Positions 10,114-21,150 of a stretch of 64,000 nucleotides of DNA are shown piece after piece. The notes beneath the pieces are model-generated. The model was not told the origin of the DNA. It did no database searches and saw only the letters and a list, made by a program, of their open reading frames with translations. The position numbers and the translations under genes are program-made. The stretch is from Duganella sp. BuS-21 (lineage in GTDB: Bacteria; Pseudomonadota; Gammaproteobacteria; Burkholderiales; Burkholderiaceae_D): assembly GCA_041874725.1 (NCBI GenBank), contig CP097466.1:5332001-5396000 (forward strand), read 5' to 3'. Each line of letters opens with the position of its first letter. Within the stretch, counting starts at the first letter, position 1.

Positions 10114-13100
10114 ATGGCCAAGTTCTTTATCGACCGCCCGGTATTCGCGTGGGTGATCGCCCTGTTCATCCTGCTCGGCGGGATGCTGGCGATTACCATG
10201 CTGCCGGTGTCGCAGTATCCGACCATCGCCCCGCCGTCCATCGTGGTCACGGCCAACTATCCCGGCGCCACCGCGCAGGTGCTGGACGACGCCGTCACCA
10301 GCGTCATCGAGCAGGAGATGAACGGCGCCGACGGCCTGCAATACGTCGAATCGCAAAGCGAGGCCAGTGGCGCGGTCAACGTCACCGTCACCTTCGTGCC
10401 GGGCACGAACCCGGACCTGGCGGCGGTCGATGTGCAGAACCGCATCAAGCGCATCGAATCGCGCCTGCCGGCGGCGGTAACGCAGCAAGGCGTGCAGGTG
10501 AACAAGGCGCGCTCGAACATCCTGATGTTCGTCGGCCTGACCTCCACCGACGGCCGCCTCGACCCGACCGGCTTGGGCGACTACATGGCGCGCAACGTGG
10601 TCAATGAAGTCAAGCGCATCCCCGGCGTGGGCCAGGCACAGTTGTTCGGCACCGAGCGCGCCATGCGCATCTGGGTCGATCCGCAAAAACTCATCGGCCT
10701 GAAACTGAATATGGCCGACGTCACGGCCGCCATCCGCGCGCAGAACGCGCAGGTCACTTCCGGCACGCTGGGCGACCTGCCCAGCCCCGCGCAGCAAACC
10801 TTCTCGGCGCCGATCGTGGTGTCGGGCCAGCTAACCTCCACCACGGAGTTCGGCAACATCGTGCTGCGCGCGAATCCCAACGGGGCACTGGTGCGCTTAA
10901 AGGACGTGGCGCGGGTGGAAATGGGCGGCGCCAACTTCAACACCAACGCGCGCCTCAACGGCCAGCCGTTTGCCGCGCTGGCCGTGCAGCTTTCGCTGAC
11001 CGGCAACGCGCTGCAAACCGCCACCGCCGTGCGCGAGAAGATGGAGCAGCTGTCGAAGTACTTCCCGCCCGGCGTGAAGTACGAAGTCCCCTACGACACC
11101 TCGCTGTTCGTCAAGATCTCGATCGAGGAAGTGGTCAAGACCCTGCTCGAAGCGGTGCTGCTGGTATTCCTGGTGATGTACGTGTTCCTGCAGAATATCC
11201 GCTACACGCTGATCCCGACCATCGTGGTGCCGGTGGCGCTGATGGGCACCTTCGCCATGATGCAGCTGTTCGGCTTCTCCATCAACGTGCTGACCATGTT
11301 CGGCATGGTGCTGGCGATCGGCATCCTGGTCGACGATGCCATCGTGGTGGTGGAAAACGTCGAGCGCATCATGAGCGAGGAAGGCCTGTCGCCGCGCGAC
11401 GCCACGCGCAAGGCCATGGAACAGATCACCGGCGCCATCATCGGCATCACGCTGGTGCTGGTGGCGGTGTTCATCCCGATGGCCTTCTTCGGCGGCGCGG
11501 TCGGCGCGATCTATCGCCAGTTCTCGCTGGCGATGGTGTCGGCCATGCTGTTCTCGGCGCTGATGGCGCTGACCCTGACGCCGGCGCTGTGCGCCACCAT
11601 GCTCAAGCCGGTGCAGGCCGGCCATCACCATGAGAAGAAAGGCTTCTTCGGCTGGTTCAACCGCAAATTCGCGATCACCGCCACCGGCTACCAGCGCGTG
11701 ATCGCCAATATCCTCAAGCGCACCGGCCGCTATCTGGCGGTGTTCGCGCTGCTGTGCGGCGTGGTGGGCTGGCTGTACGTCAAGCTGCCCTCGTCCTTCC
11801 TGCCGAACGAAGACCAGGGCTACCTGATCGCCAATGTGCAGCTGCCGCCGGGGGCTTCGCTGTCGCGCACGCAGGCCGTGCTGGCGCAGGCCGACGCCTA
11901 CTTCCGCAAGCAGCCTTCCGTGGCGCGCACCATCGCGGTGGCGGGCTTCTCGTTCTCGGGCAGCGGCCAGAACGCGGGCCTGATCTTCGTGCCGCTCAAG
12001 GACTGGAAGGAACGCGGCGCCGGCGAATCGGCGCAGGAGATTGCGCAGCGCGCCTTCAAGGACTTGTCGGGCATACCGGATGCGGTGATCTTCCCGCTCA
12101 GCCCTCCGCCGATTCGTGAACTGGGCAACGCCACCGGCATCACCGCGCGCCTGCAGGACCGCAGCGCGCAGGGCCACGATGCTCTCGTCGCGGCGCGCAA
12201 CCAGTTGCTGCAACTGGCGGGCAAGAGCGAGGTGCTGAAAGGCGTGCGGCCGGAAGGACTGGAAGACGCGCCGCAGCTGCAGGTGCTGATCGACCGCGAG
12301 AAAGCCAACGCGCTGGGCGTGGCCTTTGCCGACATCAACTCGATGATGTCGACCGCGCTGGGCTCCTCCTACGTCAACGACTTTACCAGCAGCGGGCGCC
12401 AGCAGCGCGTCATCGTGCAGGCCGACGCGACGCGCCGCTTGCAGCCGCAGGACATCATGCAGCTCAACGTGCGCAGCGCCAGCGGCGCCATGGTGCCGTT
12501 CTCCTCGTTCGCATCCTCGCGCTGGATACAGGGACCGGTGCAGCTGGTGCGCTACAACGGCTACCCGGCCATCAAGCTGACCGGCGACGCCGCCCCCGGC
12601 CGCTCCACCGGCGAGGCGATGGCCGAACTGGAACGCCTGGCCGAGCAACTGCCGCCCGGCTTCGGCATCGAATGGACCGGCCAGTCGCTGGAAGAAAAGA
12701 CCTCCGGCTCGCAAGCGCCGATGCTGTTCGCGCTGTCGATGCTGGCCGCGTTCCTGGTGCTGGCCGCGCTGTATGAAAGCGAATCGATACCGGTGGCGGT
12801 GCTGCTGGTGGTGCCGCTGGGCGTACTGGGCGCGCTGCTCGGCGCGCACCTGCGCGGACTGCCGAACGACGTCTACTTCAAGGTCGGCCTGATCGCCATC
12901 ATCGGCCTGTCGGCCAAGAACGCGATCCTGATCATCGAGTTTGCCAAAGACCTGCAGGCGCAGGGCAAGGGACTGATCGAGTCGACGCTGGAGGCGGTGC
13001 ACCTGCGCTTCCGCCCCATCATCATGACCTCGCTGGCCTTCATCCTCGGCGTGCTGCCGCTGGTGATTGCCACCGGCGCCGGATCGGCCAGCCAGCGCGC

Positions 13101-13266
13101 CATCGGCACCGGCGTCATGGGCGGCATGATCACCGCCACGGTGCTGGCGGTGTTCCTGGTGCCGGTATTTTTTGTAGTGGTGCGCCGCATCTTCAAAGGC
13201 AGCGAGCGGCAACGCAAGCTGGCCGCGCATGAACTGAATGATAGAAAACATGAAAACTTTGACTAA
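10114..13266 (+). CDS. RND multidrug efflux permease (AcrB/MexB type, HAE1)
   Basis: Proton-driven trimeric inner-membrane drug exporter of 1,050 residues, normal for HAE1 pumps. It opens with FFIDRPVFAWVIALFI (first membrane helix). The proton-relay Asp pair is in GILVDDAIVVVENVER and the relay Lys in SAKNAILIIEFAKD. Two large periplasmic loops lie between membrane helices as expected. GGGGAG-type Shine-Dalgarno GGGGAG is at 10103-10108. Its 3' end overlaps the outer-membrane factor gene, so all three are translated from one message. Confidence 0.97.
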   Translation: MAKFFIDRPVFAWVIALFILLGGMLAITMLPVSQYPTIAPPSIVVTANYPGATAQVLDDAVTSVIEQEMNGADGLQYVESQSEASGAVNVTVTFVPGTNPDLAAVDVQNRIKRIESRLPAAVTQQGVQVNKARSNILMFVGLTSTDGRLDPTGLGDYMARNVVNEVKRIPGVGQAQLFGTERAMRIWVDPQKLIGLKLNMADVTAAIRAQNAQVTSGTLGDLPSPAQQTFSAPIVVSGQLTSTTEFGNIVLRANPNGALVRLKDVARVEMGGANFNTNARLNGQPFAALAVQLSLTGNALQTATAVREKMEQLSKYFPPGVKYEVPYDTSLFVKISIEEVVKTLLEAVLLVFLVMYVFLQNIRYTLIPTIVVPVALMGTFAMMQLFGFSINVLTMFGMVLAIGILVDDAIVVVENVERIMSEEGLSPRDATRKAMEQITGAIIGITLVLVAVFIPMAFFGGAVGAIYRQFSLAMVSAMLFSALMALTLTPALCATMLKPVQAGHHHEKKGFFGWFNRKFAITATGYQRVIANILKRTGRYLAVFALLCGVVGWLYVKLPSSFLPNEDQGYLIANVQLPPGASLSRTQAVLAQADAYFRKQPSVARTIAVAGFSFSGSGQNAGLIFVPLKDWKERGAGESAQEIAQRAFKDLSGIPDAVIFPLSPPPIRELGNATGITARLQDRSAQGHDALVAARNQLLQLAGKSEVLKGVRPEGLEDAPQLQVLIDREKANALGVAFADINSMMSTALGSSYVNDFTSSGRQQRVIVQADATRRLQPQDIMQLNVRSASGAMVPFSSFASSRWIQGPVQLVRYNGYPAIKLTGDAAPGRSTGEAMAELERLAEQLPPGFGIEWTGQSLEEKTSGSQAPMLFALSMLAAFLVLAALYESESIPVAVLLVVPLGVLGALLGAHLRGLPNDVYFKVGLIAIIGLSAKNAILIIEFAKDLQAQGKGLIESTLEAVHLRFRPIIMTSLAFILGVLPLVIATGAGSASQRAIGTGVMGGMITATVLAVFLVPVFFVVVRRIFKGSERQRKLAAHELNDRKHENFD

Positions 13267-14683
13267 AACCGCCGCGTTGCTCAGCGTGGGGCTGCTGTCG
13301 GCATGCTCGATGGCGCCGACCTACGAACGCCCGGCCGCACCCGTGGCCGCATCCTATCCAGCCGACAGCGCCGGCGCGGCATCGCGCACCAGCGCCACCC
13401 TGCCGCTGCCGGCCAACGCCAAAGCCCCGGTCGATACCGGCTGGCGCGAGTACTTCAGCGACGAAGCGCTGCGACAGCTGATCGCCGCCGCGCTGGAAAA
13501 CAACCGCGACCTGCGCACGGCGGTGCTGCGCATCGATGAAGCGCGCGCGCAGTACAACATCCAGTCGGCCGACCGGCTGCCCAACCTCAACGCCAGCTTC
13601 AGCGACGCGCGCGCCAAGACGCCGGCCTACCTGTCGGGCAGCGGCCAATCGACCATCGGCCAGCGCTACGACGTCGGCGTCTCGGTATCGTCGTTCGAGC
13701 TGGATTTCTTCGGTCGGGTCAAAAGCCTGAACGACGCCGCACTGGCGAGCTACCTGGCCACCGAAGAAGCGCGCCAGGCGGCGCAGATCGCGCTGGTGGC
13801 GCAAGTGGCGCAGGCCTTCTACACCGAGCGCTCCTACGCCGAACAGTATGCGCTGGCGCAGCAAACCTACGAGGCACGTGCCCGCAGCTACAGGCTCACG
13901 CAGCAACGCGCGGAAGCCGGCGCTTCTTCGCGCCTCGACCTGCGCTCCAATGAAACGCTGATGGAAACCGCACGTGCCGCCGCGCTGACGCTGGCCCGCC
14001 AGCGCGCGCAGGCGCAGAACACGCTGACGCTGCTGGTCGGCCAGCCGCAAGGCCGCGCCGCCGGCGCCATGCCCACCGACGCACAACTCGACAGCCTGAG
14101 CGCGCTGCCGGAAGGCCTGCCCTCCGACCTGCTCGCACGCCGTCCCGACATCCGCGCCGCCGAACAGCGCCTGAAGGCGGCCAACGCCAGCATCGGCGCC
14201 GCGCGCGCCGCCTTCTTCCCGCGCATCGGCCTGACGGCGGCGCTGGGCAGCAGCAGCCCGTCGCTACACGGCCTGTTCGACAGCGGCTCGGGCAGCTGGT
14301 CGTTCGCGCCGCAACTGACGCTGCCCATTTTCGACGCCGGCCGCAACCGCGCCAACCTGACGCTGTCCGAGGTGCGCAAGAACCTGGCCGTGGCCGACTA
14401 CGAAAAAACCGTGCAGACCGCGTTCCGCGAAGTGGCCGACGCGCTGGCCGCACGCGACTATCTCGGCGAGCAGGTGAACGCCCAGCGCGCCGTCCAGGAC
14501 GCCCAGGCCGACCGTCTCAAGCTGCTGCAACTGCGCTTCGACAACGGCGTGGCCAACGCGCTGGACGTGCTGGACGCCCAGCGCGAACTGTTCAGCGCCC
14601 AGCAAACGCTGGTGCAGGCGCGCCTGCTGCGCACCACCACCGCCATCGACCTGTATCGCGCCCTGGGGGGCGGCATCAAGTAA
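13250..14683 (+). CDS. outer-membrane efflux lipoprotein (TolC/OprM, NodT family)
   Basis: Outer-membrane channel of the tripartite pump, 477 residues. The start at 13250 (MKTLTKTAALL) gives a signal peptide with lipobox LSAC, Cys19; an ATG at 13238 would add four residues. Two homologous halves are visible, each with long amphipathic helices. The second-half signature RRPDIRAAEQRLKAANASI and FFPRIGLTA is typical of NodT/OprM proteins. It overlaps the permease gene by 17 bp. Confidence 0.94.
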   Translation: MKTLTKTAALLSVGLLSACSMAPTYERPAAPVAASYPADSAGAASRTSATLPLPANAKAPVDTGWREYFSDEALRQLIAAALENNRDLRTAVLRIDEARAQYNIQSADRLPNLNASFSDARAKTPAYLSGSGQSTIGQRYDVGVSVSSFELDFFGRVKSLNDAALASYLATEEARQAAQIALVAQVAQAFYTERSYAEQYALAQQTYEARARSYRLTQQRAEAGASSRLDLRSNETLMETARAAALTLARQRAQAQNTLTLLVGQPQGRAAGAMPTDAQLDSLSALPEGLPSDLLARRPDIRAAEQRLKAANASIGAARAAFFPRIGLTAALGSSSPSLHGLFDSGSGSWSFAPQLTLPIFDAGRNRANLTLSEVRKNLAVADYEKTVQTAFREVADALAARDYLGEQVNAQRAVQDAQADRLKLLQLRFDNGVANALDVLDAQRELFSAQQTLVQARLLRTTTAIDLYRALGGGIK

Positions 14684-14697
14684 GCGAAATAAAGCTC

Positions 14698-15771
14698 ATG
14701 ACTACATCGATCACCATCCGCCTCGGTCAGCGGGCGCGCCAGCGGATCGCCGCCGAAGGCGTGCTGGCCGCCGATATCGCCGTCGTCCCCGCCGCTGCGG
14801 GCGGTCCCAAAGGCCTGATCCTGCATGGCCTGGATTGCTGGATGTTCGGCGAGTTTTTCCCGACCGCGCCGCGCCGGCGCCGCCTGGTCGGCGCCTCGAT
14901 CGGCGCCTGGCGCATGGCCGCTTCCGCCTTCGACGATCCGGTCGCCGCCCACAAGCGCCTGGCGCGCCTGTACGCCGACCAGCGCTACGCCGACAAGGTC
15001 AGCGCCGCCGACATCTCGCGCAATTGCCGCGCTTTGCTCGACGAGCTGCTCGACGGCCGCGCGCAGGAAGTGATCGGGCATCCCGAACACCACGTCTCCA
15101 TCATCACCATGCGCGGCATCGGCCCGCTGGCCAACGCCCACAGCGCGCGCTGGCGCGAAATGGCCGGTTTCCTGATGGCCGCCGCCGGCAACGCGCTGTC
15201 GCGCCGGCGTCTGGCCGCGAGCATGGAGCGCGTGATCTTCCAGCATCCGGAGGCGGACGCCGCCTGGCTGCGCGACGACTTCGATGCCTTCGCCGGCCAC
15301 TTCGTCAACCTCTCGCCCGATAATCTGCGCGACGCCCTGCTCGCCTCGGGCTCGATCCCGCTGGTACTGGAAGCGGTCACCGGCATCGCCGGCGCACCTG
15401 ACGGTCCTTACTGGGACGGCGGCTTGATCGACTACCATCTGCACCTGCCCTACCAGCGCGATCCCGGCCTGGTGCTCTACCCGCACTTCAACGACTACAT
15501 CGTGCCCGGTTGGCTCGACAAGTCGATGCCGTGGCGCCGCGTCAAGGACCACGCGCTGGACAATATGATCCTGGTGTCGCCGTCGCCGGACTTCGTCTCG
15601 CGCCTGCCCAACGCCAAGCTCCCCGACCGCAAGGACTTCAAGGTCTATGGCCAGCACCACGACCGCCGCAACCGCGACTGGCTGCAGGCCATCGGCGAGA
15701 GCGAGCGCATGGCCGTGGAATTCGCCCGCTGGTGCGAAAAACCCGACCTGAAACAGGCCGCCGGCTTCTGA
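14698..15771 (+). CDS. patatin-like phospholipase family protein
   Basis: A 357-residue predicted acyl hydrolase. The nucleophile elbow is GASIG (in RRLVGASIGAWRM), a glycine-rich AAAGGPKG precedes it as an oxyanion-hole candidate, and the catalytic Asp sits in the DGG of PYWDGGLIDYH. This is the Ser-Asp dyad arrangement of patatins. There is no signal peptide or membrane segment. It starts 14 bp after the efflux channel gene and may be in the same transcript. Substrate is unknown. Confidence 0.82.
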   Translation: MTTSITIRLGQRARQRIAAEGVLAADIAVVPAAAGGPKGLILHGLDCWMFGEFFPTAPRRRRLVGASIGAWRMAASAFDDPVAAHKRLARLYADQRYADKVSAADISRNCRALLDELLDGRAQEVIGHPEHHVSIITMRGIGPLANAHSARWREMAGFLMAAAGNALSRRRLAASMERVIFQHPEADAAWLRDDFDAFAGHFVNLSPDNLRDALLASGSIPLVLEAVTGIAGAPDGPYWDGGLIDYHLHLPYQRDPGLVLYPHFNDYIVPGWLDKSMPWRRVKDHALDNMILVSPSPDFVSRLPNAKLPDRKDFKVYGQHHDRRNRDWLQAIGESERMAVEFARWCEKPDLKQAAGF

Positions 15772-15780
15772 CGCCTGGCG

Positions 15781-15804
15781 GACTGTTTGGAAAAAGCAAC
15801 AGTC
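15781..15804 (+). terminator. possible hairpin terminator
   Basis: GACTGTT (15781-15787) and AACAGTC (15798-15804) form a 7-bp stem just after the patatin gene. There is no T-run, so termination is uncertain. Confidence 0.35.
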
Positions 15805-15875
15805 GCCCGCGAAGTCGTCGTATCGTCACAGGACAGGCGCATACTTGAATCCCGCTAGCTAGAGGAGTCAGGATC

Positions 15876-17600
15876 ATGAATGTCTTGTCGCAACTGCGCA
15901 TCGGTACCCGTCTCGCCATCGGCTTTGCCGTCGTGCTGCTGCTGGCCATCCTGGCCACCTCCGTGGCGCTGGTCAACGCCCGCGCCAACGCCCAGGCCAC
16001 GCGCGCCATGATGGAGCAACCGCTGGCCAAGGAGCGCCTGGTCTCCGACTGGTACGTGCTGACCTATTCGGCCATCGCCCGCACCGCACTGATCGCCCGC
16101 AGCACCGACGAAAAACTCTCCGAGACCTTTGCCGACGTCATCGCCGCCAGCACCAAGCGCGGCGGCGAGTTGATCGCCCAGATCAAGGAATTGCTGTCGT
16201 CTGACGAAGAGCGCAAGATTTTCGAAGAAATCACCGACCTGCGCGCCAAGTACCAGAAGGCCAAGAACGACGTCATGAACGCCCGCAAGGCCGGCGACGG
16301 CGTCAAGGGCGAGCAGCTGTTCAAGGACATCTTCACGCCCGCCGCCGACGCTTACCAGAACCGCATCAAGAGCTTCCTGACCATGCAGCGTAAGGCCATC
16401 GACGATACCGCGCACGCCATCGACGCCGCCAACGACCGCGCCAACGCGCTGCTGATGCTGCTGGCCGCGCTGATGGTCGGTATCGGCTCGGTAGCTGCGT
16501 GGTTCATCTCGCGCTCGATCACGGTGCCGCTGCAGTCGGCAGTGGACATCGCCTCGACGGTCGCCACCGGCGACCTGACCACGCGCTTCGACGCCCACCA
16601 CCACAAGGACGAAATCGGCGACTTGATGACCGCGCTGCGCGGCATGAACGATGCACTGCGCCAGGTGGTGAGCGAGGTGCAGACCGGCACCAGCACCATC
16701 GCCACCGCGTCCAACCAGATCGCCGCCGGGAATATGGACCTGTCGCAGCGCACCGAGCAACAAGCCAGCTCGCTGGAGGAAACCGCCTCCTCGATGGAGG
16801 AACTGACCTCCACCGTGCGCCAGAACGCGGAGAATGCCAAGCAGGCCAACCAGCTGGCGCATGCGGCGTCGGAGGTGGCGGAAAAAGGCGGCGCCATTGT
16901 CGGCCAGGTGGTCAACACCATGGGTTCGATCAACGATTCGTCGCGCAAGATCTTCGACATCATCAGTGTCATCGACGGCATCGCGTTCCAGACCAATATC
17001 CTGGCGCTGAATGCGGCGGTGGAGGCGGCGCGCGCCGGTGAACAGGGACGCGGTTTCGCCGTGGTGGCGTCCGAGGTGCGCAACCTGGCGCAGCGCTCCG
17101 CCGGCGCGGCCAAGGAGATCAAGGAATTGATCGGCAACTCGGTCGAGCAGGTCGACATCGGCCAGAAGCTGGTGCAGCAGGCCGGCAGCACCATGTCCGA
17201 CGTGGTGGCCAGCGTGCGCCGCGTGACCGATATCATGGGCGAGATCACCTCCGCCAGCAGCGAGCAAAGCATCGGCATCGACCAGGTCAACACGGCAATT
17301 ACGCAGATGGATCAGGTGACGCAACAGAACGCCGCGCTGGTGGAACAGGCGGCAGCGGCGGCGGCCAGCATGCAGGAGCAGGCCATGCGGCTGGCCGCTG
17401 TGGCGTCGTCGTTCAAGCTCGGAAATGAAGGCCAGCACAGAGCACTGACTGCGCCGGCGCCGAAAGCGCGCAAAGCTATTGCAGCACGCCCTGTCGTCGC
17501 GACGTCGTCCACCACGCGGGCGGTCGCCACGCGGCCGGCAGTGGCCAAGCTAGCCAAGCCGGCCACCGTCGGCGGCGACAAGGACTGGGAAGAGTTTTAA
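15876..17600 (+). CDS. methyl-accepting chemotaxis protein, four-helix-bundle type
   Basis: A classical chemoreceptor of 574 residues. It has a first membrane helix (about 10-32), a periplasmic helical ligand domain (about 35-185), a second membrane helix (about 188-210), HAMP (about 212-265), then the signalling coiled coil with tip [20 protein letters not shown]. The tail is Ala/Lys-rich and ends in DWEEF, matching the xWxxF pentapeptide that tethers CheR/CheB. AGAGGAG at 15861-15867 is the ribosome site. The stop overlaps the convergent hemW stop. Confidence 0.95.
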   Translation: MNVLSQLRIGTRLAIGFAVVLLLAILATSVALVNARANAQATRAMMEQPLAKERLVSDWYVLTYSAIARTALIARSTDEKLSETFADVIAASTKRGGELIAQIKELLSSDEERKIFEEITDLRAKYQKAKNDVMNARKAGDGVKGEQLFKDIFTPAADAYQNRIKSFLTMQRKAIDDTAHAIDAANDRANALLMLLAALMVGIGSVAAWFISRSITVPLQSAVDIASTVATGDLTTRFDAHHHKDEIGDLMTALRGMNDALRQVVSEVQTGTSTIATASNQIAAGNMDLSQRTEQQASSLEETASSMEELTSTVRQNAENAKQANQLAHAASEVAEKGGAIVGQVVNTMGSINDSSRKIFDIISVIDGIAFQTNILALNAAVEAARAGEQGRGFAVVASEVRNLAQRSAGAAKEIKELIGNSVEQVDIGQKLVQQAGSTMSDVVASVRRVTDIMGEITSASSEQSIGIDQVNTAITQMDQVTQQNAALVEQAAAAAASMQEQAMRLAAVASSFKLGNEGQHRALTAPAPKARKAIAARPVVATSSTTRAVATRPAVAKLAKPATVGGDKDWEEF

Positions 17601-18847
17601 CCCTTCAGGAACATCTCCTGCAGGTCGTTGAGGAAGCGCTGGCCCAATTCGGTCGGCTTGATGACCTTGTGGTCGCGGTAGAGCAGCCCTTTGGCCTCGG
17701 CCGCGTTAAGCTGCTTGTCGATGGCGTTGATGCTCAAGCCGGTGCGCTCGCTGAACAGGTTGGGATCGAAGCCGCCGTGCAGGCGCAGGGTGTTGAGCAT
17801 GAACTCGAAGCCCATGTCCTCGCGTCCGATCTCGTATTCCTCCTGCACCGGCGCACCGAGCCTGGTTTGCTCCATATAGGCCTTGGGCTGCTTGTAGCGC
17901 GCCTGGCGCAGTATGCGGTGCGGGAAGGACAGCTTGGAGTGCGCGCCCGCGCCGATGCCGAGGTAGTCGCCGAACTCCCAGTAGTTCAGGTTATGACGCG
18001 CGCGATGGCCTTCCTTGGCGTAGGCCGAAATCTCGTACTGGTTGTAGCCGTTGGCGGCGGTCAGTTCGGCGATCATGTCCTGCATGTCGGCGCTGGCGTC
18101 GTCGTCCGGCAGCGCCGGCGGATACTTGGCGAACAGCGTGTTCGGCTCCATCGTCAGATGGTACAAGGACAGGTGCGGCGGCTTGAAGGCCATCGCCGTT
18201 TCCACGTCGTTGCGCGCTTCTTCCAGCGTCTGCGACGGCAGCGCGTACATCAGGTCCAGATTGAAGTTGTCGAAGTTGGCGAGCGCGATGTCCACCGCGC
18301 GCTTGGCTTCGTTGTCGTCGTGGATGCGACCCAGCGCCTTCAAATGACGCTCGTTGAAGCTCTGGATGCCGATCGACAAACGATTCACGCCGCTGGCGCG
18401 ATAGGACTTGAACTTTTCCGCCTCGAAGGTGCCGGGATTGGCCTCCATCGTGATCTCGCAGTCGCTGTCGAGCGGCAGCAAGGTGCGCACGTCGGACAGC
18501 AAACGATCCAGCCCGGCGGCCGACATCAGGCTCGGCGTGCCGCCGCCAATGAAGATCGTATAAATCTTGCGGCCCCAGATCAGCGGCAGCGCCATTTCCA
18601 GGTCGGTGCGCACCGCGTCCAGGTATTCCTGTTCGGGGAAAGCGCCGCCCTCCTTGGCTTCGTGCGAATTGAAGTCGCAGTACGGGCATTTGCGCACGCA
18701 CCACGGGAAGTGGATGTACAGCGACAGCGGCGGCAGCGCCGTCAGGTTCAGGGCGCCGCCTTGCAAATACTTGGCGGCCACGCCTGCGGTTTCACTGATG
18801 TCGCGCGCTGGCCTGGAGCTGGCGCCGACGATTTTAATCGGAATCAT
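17597..18847 (-). CDS. hemW: radical SAM HemW (heme chaperone, HemN-like)
   Basis: A 416-residue radical SAM protein. The [4Fe-4S] motif C50-x3-C54-x2-C57 is CVRKCPYC, followed by DFNSH. Further family blocks are [31 protein letters not shown] and the C-terminal HemN domain ([18 protein letters not shown]). In HemW the first motif lacks the extra Cys of true coproporphyrinogen oxidase HemN, so heme trafficking is more likely than oxidase activity. About 40 residues precede the usual HemW start; the ATG was kept because it overlaps the rdgB stop as ATGA, implying coupling. Confidence 0.9.
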   Translation of the reverse strand: MIPIKIVGASSRPARDISETAGVAAKYLQGGALNLTALPPLSLYIHFPWCVRKCPYCDFNSHEAKEGGAFPEQEYLDAVRTDLEMALPLIWGRKIYTIFIGGGTPSLMSAAGLDRLLSDVRTLLPLDSDCEITMEANPGTFEAEKFKSYRASGVNRLSIGIQSFNERHLKALGRIHDDNEAKRAVDIALANFDNFNLDLMYALPSQTLEEARNDVETAMAFKPPHLSLYHLTMEPNTLFAKYPPALPDDDASADMQDMIAELTAANGYNQYEISAYAKEGHRARHNLNYWEFGDYLGIGAGAHSKLSFPHRILRQARYKQPKAYMEQTRLGAPVQEEYEIGREDMGFEFMLNTLRLHGGFDPNLFSERTGLSINAIDKQLNAAEAKGLLYRDHKVIKPTELGQRFLNDLQEMFLKG

Positions 18848-19428
18848 TTCAGCTTCTCTACCAATGCGCGCAGCGCCTGGCCGCGATGCGACATGGCGTT
18901 CTTTTCATCGGCGCTCAGCTCTGCGGCGCACTTGCCCAGCGACGGGATGTAGAAATACGGGTCGTAGCCGAAACCGCCCTCGCCGCGCGGCGTGTCGATC
19001 ATGACGCCGTTCCAGCGGCCGTCGGCGATCACCGGTTGCGGGTCGTCGGCGTGGCGCACCAACACCAGCACGCAATAGTAGTACGCGGACTTGTCTTCAT
19101 GCCTGGCCAGGTCGGCGACCATTTTCTCGTTGTTGCGGGCGTCCGATTTCGGCTCGCCGGCGAAGCGCGCCGACAGCACGCCGGGCGCACCGCCGAATGC
19201 ATTGACGCACACGCCCGAGTCGTCGGCCAGCGCCGGCAAGCCGGTCAGCCGCGACGCGTGACGCGCCTTCTGCAATGCATTTTCGACAAACGTGTGAAAA
19301 GGTTCATCGGCTTCGGGCACGTCGTATTCGCCCTGCGCGTGGACGGAAAAGCCCACGGAGGAAAGGAGTTCGTTGAACTCCTTGAGTTTGCCCTGGTTGT
19401 TGGAGGCGAGGATAAGTCGTTGTGTCAT
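18844..19428 (-). CDS. rdgB: XTP/dITP diphosphatase (RdgB/HAM1)
   Basis: House-cleaning enzyme hydrolysing non-canonical purine triphosphates to monophosphates. At 194 residues it is normal length. Motifs are LASNNQGKLKEF at the N-terminus, ALADDSGVCV (metal Asp), GEGGFGYDPYF and SHRGQALRAL at the C-terminus. It lies between rph and hemW in a tight reverse-strand run, 8 bp from rph. Confidence 0.95.
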   Translation of the reverse strand: MTQRLILASNNQGKLKEFNELLSSVGFSVHAQGEYDVPEADEPFHTFVENALQKARHASRLTGLPALADDSGVCVNAFGGAPGVLSARFAGEPKSDARNNEKMVADLARHEDKSAYYYCVLVLVRHADDPQPVIADGRWNGVMIDTPRGEGGFGYDPYFYIPSLGKCAAELSADEKNAMSHRGQALRALVEKLK

Positions 19429-19436
19429 GCCGTATT

Positions 19437-20171
19437 TTACCCTGCGATGCCCAGCGCCTGCTTTTGCAGCTTGACCAGGTCGGCGATGCCGCCCTGCGCC
19501 AGGTCCAGCAAACGGTCCATGCCGGCGCGATCGAACGCCGCGCCTTCGGCCGTGCCCTGCACTTCGATGAAGTGGCCGGCGTCGGTCATCACCACGTTCA
19601 TGTCGGTGTCGCAGCCCGAGTCTTCCACGTAGTCGAGGTCCAGCACCGGCGTGCCTTGGTACACGCCCACCGAGATCGCCGCCACGAAGTGCTTGAGCGG
19701 GATGGCCGGAATCGCGCCGCGCGCCACCAGTTTGGAGAAGGCGTCGTAGGCGGCCACCATGGCGCCGGTGATCGAGGCGGTGCGGGTGCCGCCGTCGGCC
19801 TGGATGACGTCGCAGTCCAGATGCAGGGTGCGTTCGCCGAAGGCTTCCAGGTCGAACGCCGCGCGCAGCGAGCGGCCGATCAGGCGCTGGATCTCCTGCG
19901 TGCGGCCGGACTGCTTGCCGCGCGCCGCTTCGCGGTCCATGCGGCTGTGGGTGGAACGCGGCAGCATGCCGTATTCGGCGGTCAGCCAGCCCTGGCCTTT
20001 ACCCCTGAGGAAGCCGGGCACTTTGTCTTCGATGCTGGCGGTGCAGATCACCTTGGTGTCGCCGCATTCGATCAGCACCGAGCCTTCGGCGTGCTTGGTG
20101 TAGTCGCGGGTCAGGCGCAGGGTGCGCAGCGCATCGACGGCGCGGCCGCTTGGACGGATTACAGAAGTCAT
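19437..20171 (-). CDS. rph: ribonuclease PH
   Basis: Phosphorolytic 3'-exoribonuclease that trims tRNA precursors. From the chosen start ([16 protein letters not shown]) it is 244 residues. Visible motifs are [30 protein letters not shown] with the RNase PH basic patch, QIRL-like [13 protein letters not shown], and [18 protein letters not shown]. The upstream in-frame extension is a shadow of the phosphatase gene. It is in a reverse-strand operon, 7 bp after the PP2C gene. Confidence 0.95.
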   Translation of the reverse strand: MTSVIRPSGRAVDALRTLRLTRDYTKHAEGSVLIECGDTKVICTASIEDKVPGFLRGKGQGWLTAEYGMLPRSTHSRMDREAARGKQSGRTQEIQRLIGRSLRAAFDLEAFGERTLHLDCDVIQADGGTRTASITGAMVAAYDAFSKLVARGAIPAIPLKHFVAAISVGVYQGTPVLDLDYVEDSGCDTDMNVVMTDAGHFIEVQGTAEGAAFDRAGMDRLLDLAQGGIADLVKLQKQALGIAG

Positions 20172-20178
20172 ACAGTTC

Positions 20179-21132
20179 CTATTTAAGAATTTGGGAGGAT
20201 TTTTCGATGGCACCGCGTATCTCCGCGATGGCTTTTTCAATTTCGTCGTCGTCGAAGGCGTCAACGCTGCCGGCATCGGACGGCGCGGCTTGCGGCGGCG
20301 AGGTGTCGCGGATCGTCGTGGCGAGCAGGGTTTCCGGCAGCGCTACGGTCGAGATCATGGTCACCGTCAATGGGTCCATGCTGTCGGTCACCGAACCGCC
20401 CTGCCACGTGATCGCCAGCGCGGTCACATTATCGCTGCCGTCGCCCGCCGCCTGCAGCGCGGTCTGCAGCATTTCCGGCACGGCGCGCACCACGGTTTGC
20501 GCATGCAGGCGCTGCAGAATTTCATCGTCCGGCAGCATAGACCACAAACCATCGGAACACAACAGCACCATGTCGCCGGGCAGCAGCCCTGCGCCGCCGC
20601 CCACTTCCACGCGCGGCGCGGAATCGGCGCCAAGGCAGTTCCACAGCTTGTTGCGGTCCGGGTGGGTGGCGCGCTCGGACGGTTGCGCCAGGCCTTTGGC
20701 GATCAGGCTCTCCACATGCGAATGGTCGCGCGTGCGGCCGAGGATGCGGCCGTCGCGCGTCCAGTACAGGCGCGAGTCGCCGCAATGGGCCCAGGTGGCG
20801 GTGTTGTGCTGGATCAGGCAGGCGACGATGGTGGTGCGCGGCGTTTCCGCCAGTTGGTGCAGGTGGCGGTACTGGTGGATGTCGGTGTGTGCGGCCAGCA
20901 GCGCCTCTTCCAGAAAGCGCTGCGGCTTCTTTACATAGGGCTGCGCCTGTCGCTGGAATAGCGTGGAGATGGTTTGCAACGCCACGCTGGCGGCGATCTC
21001 GCCGCGCAGATGGCCGCCCATGCCGTCGGCCAGCACCAGCAGCAGGGCCTCGCGGGTGAAGCTGTAGCCCATGCGGTCCTGATTGACCTTGCGGCCGCCG
21101 ATGTGGCTTTCCTGGTACACGGAGAATTGCAT
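20179..21132 (-). CDS. PP2C-type protein phosphatase
   Basis: A 317-residue metal-dependent Ser/Thr phosphatase. PPM motifs are in order: KVNQDR near residue 16, [30 protein letters not shown] and SDNVTALAI, providing the metal-binding aspartates. A C-terminal extension of about 70 residues is acidic and has no family match I recognise. It lies 18 bp after a Ser/Thr kinase gene, so the pair probably act on the same substrates. Confidence 0.93.
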   Translation of the reverse strand: MQFSVYQESHIGGRKVNQDRMGYSFTREALLLVLADGMGGHLRGEIAASVALQTISTLFQRQAQPYVKKPQRFLEEALLAAHTDIHQYRHLHQLAETPRTTIVACLIQHNTATWAHCGDSRLYWTRDGRILGRTRDHSHVESLIAKGLAQPSERATHPDRNKLWNCLGADSAPRVEVGGGAGLLPGDMVLLCSDGLWSMLPDDEILQRLHAQTVVRAVPEMLQTALQAAGDGSDNVTALAITWQGGSVTDSMDPLTVTMISTVALPETLLATTIRDTSPPQAAPSDAGSVDAFDDDEIEKAIAEIRGAIEKSSQILK

Positions 21133-21150
21133 GGTTCAGTCCTTGTCGAT

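Noticed and set aside
10897..13251. Reverse-strand frame of about 784 codons across the RND permease
   Set aside because: Antisense shadow caused by GC-rich codon usage; the forward product is unambiguous.
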